From positions 1 to 34,664 of the forward strand of contig QMLZ01000007.1 in assembly GCA_003646995.1 (NCBI GenBank): 34,664 nt of DNA, given 5' to 3'. Below are positions 33,460 through 34,664 of this stretch, in pieces. The DNA is from Deltaproteobacteria bacterium (GTDB taxonomy: Bacteria > Desulfobacterota > DSM-4660 > Desulfatiglandales > Desulfatiglandaceae). How positions within the stretch are numbered: the stretch's first letter is position 1; each line of letters starts with the position of its first letter. Below the pieces are notes generated by a model that saw only the letters and a program-made list of their open reading frames with translations, had not been told where the DNA came from and made no database searches. The translations under genes were made by a program, and so were the position numbers.

Positions 33460-33587
33460 CCCTTTGACAGCAAGAAATTTCGCATGGCTGGCTGAAGCCA
33501 GGCCGTGATGCCACTAAATTCTACTTCATTTCGTCCGGAATAGCCACCGGTTCGACAAGTGTTCACCCGGCATGGCCGGTTAAAGCA

Positions 33588-34622
33588 TCAGTCCCGGCTG
33601 GTGGAAGGACTCTGCAGTTCATCTATGGGAAAGCGAGACCTTACGTCTATTGTGTACCCGGCTACTTGGCCTTTCTTAAGCATGTGATACCCCGCCACTG
33701 CGATCATAGCACCATTGTCAGTACAGTATTGTGGCCTGGGCCACATTACAGTCACGCCTCTTTGTTGAGCGGCCTCGAGGAATCTTTGCCTGAGCCTGGA
33801 ATTGCATGCGACACCCCCCGCAATACAAACGTGACTGCAGCCCGTCATTTCCTGGGCCAACATGGTTTTTCCCACCAATACATCTATAACCGATTCTTGA
33901 AATGATGCCACGATGTCGTTGATGGTAATACCTTTGTCTTGGCTGCGCCATTTTTTAACGAACAAGGCAACAGCTGTCTTTAGCCCGCTAAAACTGAAGT
34001 CCAGTGAGTTTTTCGACATATAGGCCCTGGGAAATGAGATTTTCGTGGGATCGCCTTTTTTTGCCATTTCATCAATTACCGGGCCGCCCGGGTACCCCAG
34101 GCCCAACAGCTTTGCCACCTTGTCAAACGCCTCTCCTGCAGCATCATCTAAGGTGCGACCGAGCGGACGGTATTGGCCAAAATCCAGGACATGGTACAAG
34201 TTGGTATGCCCCCCTGATACCGTGAGGCAAACGAAGGGAAATGGCGGGGGAGAGTCCTCAAGGAAAATAGACAAGATATGGCCTTCGAGATGGTTTACTC
34301 CCACATACGGTATACCAGCGGCGTATGATAATGCCTTAGTGTAATAAAGGCCCACAAGGAGCGAGCCTATGAGACCCGGCCCTACAGTCACTGCAAGGCC
34401 GTTGATTTCATTCAGGTCCATGTTGGCCTTTTTCAGGGATTGTTGAACAACGGGCAATATGTTTCGGATATGTTCCCTTGAAGCAAGCTCTGGTACAACA
34501 CCACCATGGGGGTGGTGAAGTTTTATTTGTGAATGGACAACACTGCACAGTGCTTGTCTACCGTCTTTTACAATGGCCGCAGATGTGTCGTCACATGAAG
34601 TGTCTATTCCAAGTACATACAT
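33588..34622 (-). CDS. tsaD: tRNA N6-adenosine threonylcarbamoyltransferase TsaD
   Basis: A 344-residue cytoplasmic ASKHA-fold protein that transfers threonylcarbamoyl to A37 of ANN-decoding tRNAs, working with TsaB and TsaE. The metal-binding NHLEGH motif is present, preceded by VLGIDTSCDDTSAAIV (phosphate loop) and GGVVPELASREH. Later segments VCLTVSGGHTNLY, KLLGLGYPGGPVIDEMA, and VCIAGGVACNSRLR complete the family pattern. The ATG at 34622 opens with the canonical MYVLGIDTSCD. It is the first gene of the minus-strand run visible here; 42 bases upstream remain before the window edge, so its promoter may lie outside. Confidence 0.97.
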   Translation of the reverse strand: MYVLGIDTSCDDTSAAIVKDGRQALCSVVHSQIKLHHPHGGVVPELASREHIRNILPVVQQSLKKANMDLNEINGLAVTVGPGLIGSLLVGLYYTKALSYAAGIPYVGVNHLEGHILSIFLEDSPPPFPFVCLTVSGGHTNLYHVLDFGQYRPLGRTLDDAAGEAFDKVAKLLGLGYPGGPVIDEMAKKGDPTKISFPRAYMSKNSLDFSFSGLKTAVALFVKKWRSQDKGITINDIVASFQESVIDVLVGKTMLAQEMTGCSHVCIAGGVACNSRLRQRFLEAAQQRGVTVMWPRPQYCTDNGAMIAVAGYHMLKKGQVAGYTIDVRSRFPIDELQSPSTSRD

Positions 34623-34664
34623 TAGCAGTCAAGGGTGGTATGCGCAAAAGATTCAATATTTGAG

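Noticed and set aside
33540..33585. CCGGC-CAT-GCCGG palindrome between tsaD and the DUF2062 gene
   Set aside because: A five-base stem without T run or repeated copies is too little to call a terminator, operator or repeat.

Overview
The window reads as an ordinary chromosomal segment of an anaerobic, probably Desulfobacterota-type (deltaproteobacterial) Gram-negative bacterium. This placement is an inference from gene content: a compact type II secretion operon whose secretin is a lipoprotein, an ADP-forming acyl-CoA synthetase-type protein beside an acyl-CoA dehydrogenase, an S-adenosylhomocysteinase with archaeal-style motifs, and a DUF2062 membrane protein. Base composition looks moderate by eye. 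I see no insertion sequence, phage gene, CRISPR array or defence system.

Layout. (1) 1-2753, plus strand: the 3' end of alanine dehydrogenase, a class IV PLP aminotransferase and alanine racemase, which together form an alanine/amino-acid module. (2) 2789-7897, alternating strands: an orphan acyl-CoA synthetase alpha-type protein (-), an acyl-CoA dehydrogenase lacking the usual C-terminal catalytic glutamate (+), a ketopantoate reductase-family protein (-) and a metallo-beta-lactamase-fold hydrolase (+). (3) 8047-18362, plus strand: one tightly packed type II secretion operon in the order G-E-F-H-I-J-K-L-M-D-C-like, preceded by a good sigma70-type promoter (TTGTCC-17-TATAAT) that overlaps the end of the hydrolase gene. 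(4) 18381-21412, minus strand: a large exported DUF4412-like/DUF3617-like fusion, a TrmO-like gene lacking the family's N-terminal motif, a small exported calcium-loop protein cut by an in-frame stop, and a tRNA-Gln/tRNA-Glu pair with its own promoter and terminator. (5) 21513-27795, minus strand: a complete five-gene oligopeptide ABC importer whose binding protein and OppC-type permease both carry large insertions. (6) 27908-34622, minus strand: housekeeping genes read tsaD, DUF2062, rsmA, deoxynucleoside kinase, panC, metK, ahcY.

How the genes work together. The secretion operon encodes the outer-membrane channel (D), inner-membrane platform (F, L, M), ATPase (E), the pseudopilus (G-K) and a small GspC/PilP-like connector. 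It has no prepilin peptidase (GspO) here, so that enzyme must come from elsewhere. metK and ahcY make S-adenosylmethionine and recycle S-adenosylhomocysteine. panC, and possibly the panE-like gene, feed pantothenate/CoA. TsaD makes t6A37 in tRNA, which is the substrate TrmO enzymes methylate.

The most interesting observations are deviations within known families: the in-frame stop in the small exported protein, the truncated TrmO-like gene, the paired insertions in the peptide transporter, the acyl-CoA dehydrogenase with Leu where Glu is expected, and the type IV pilus-like (PilM/N-O-Q-P) character of the L-M-D-C end of the secretion operon. I found no clearly new multi-gene system.
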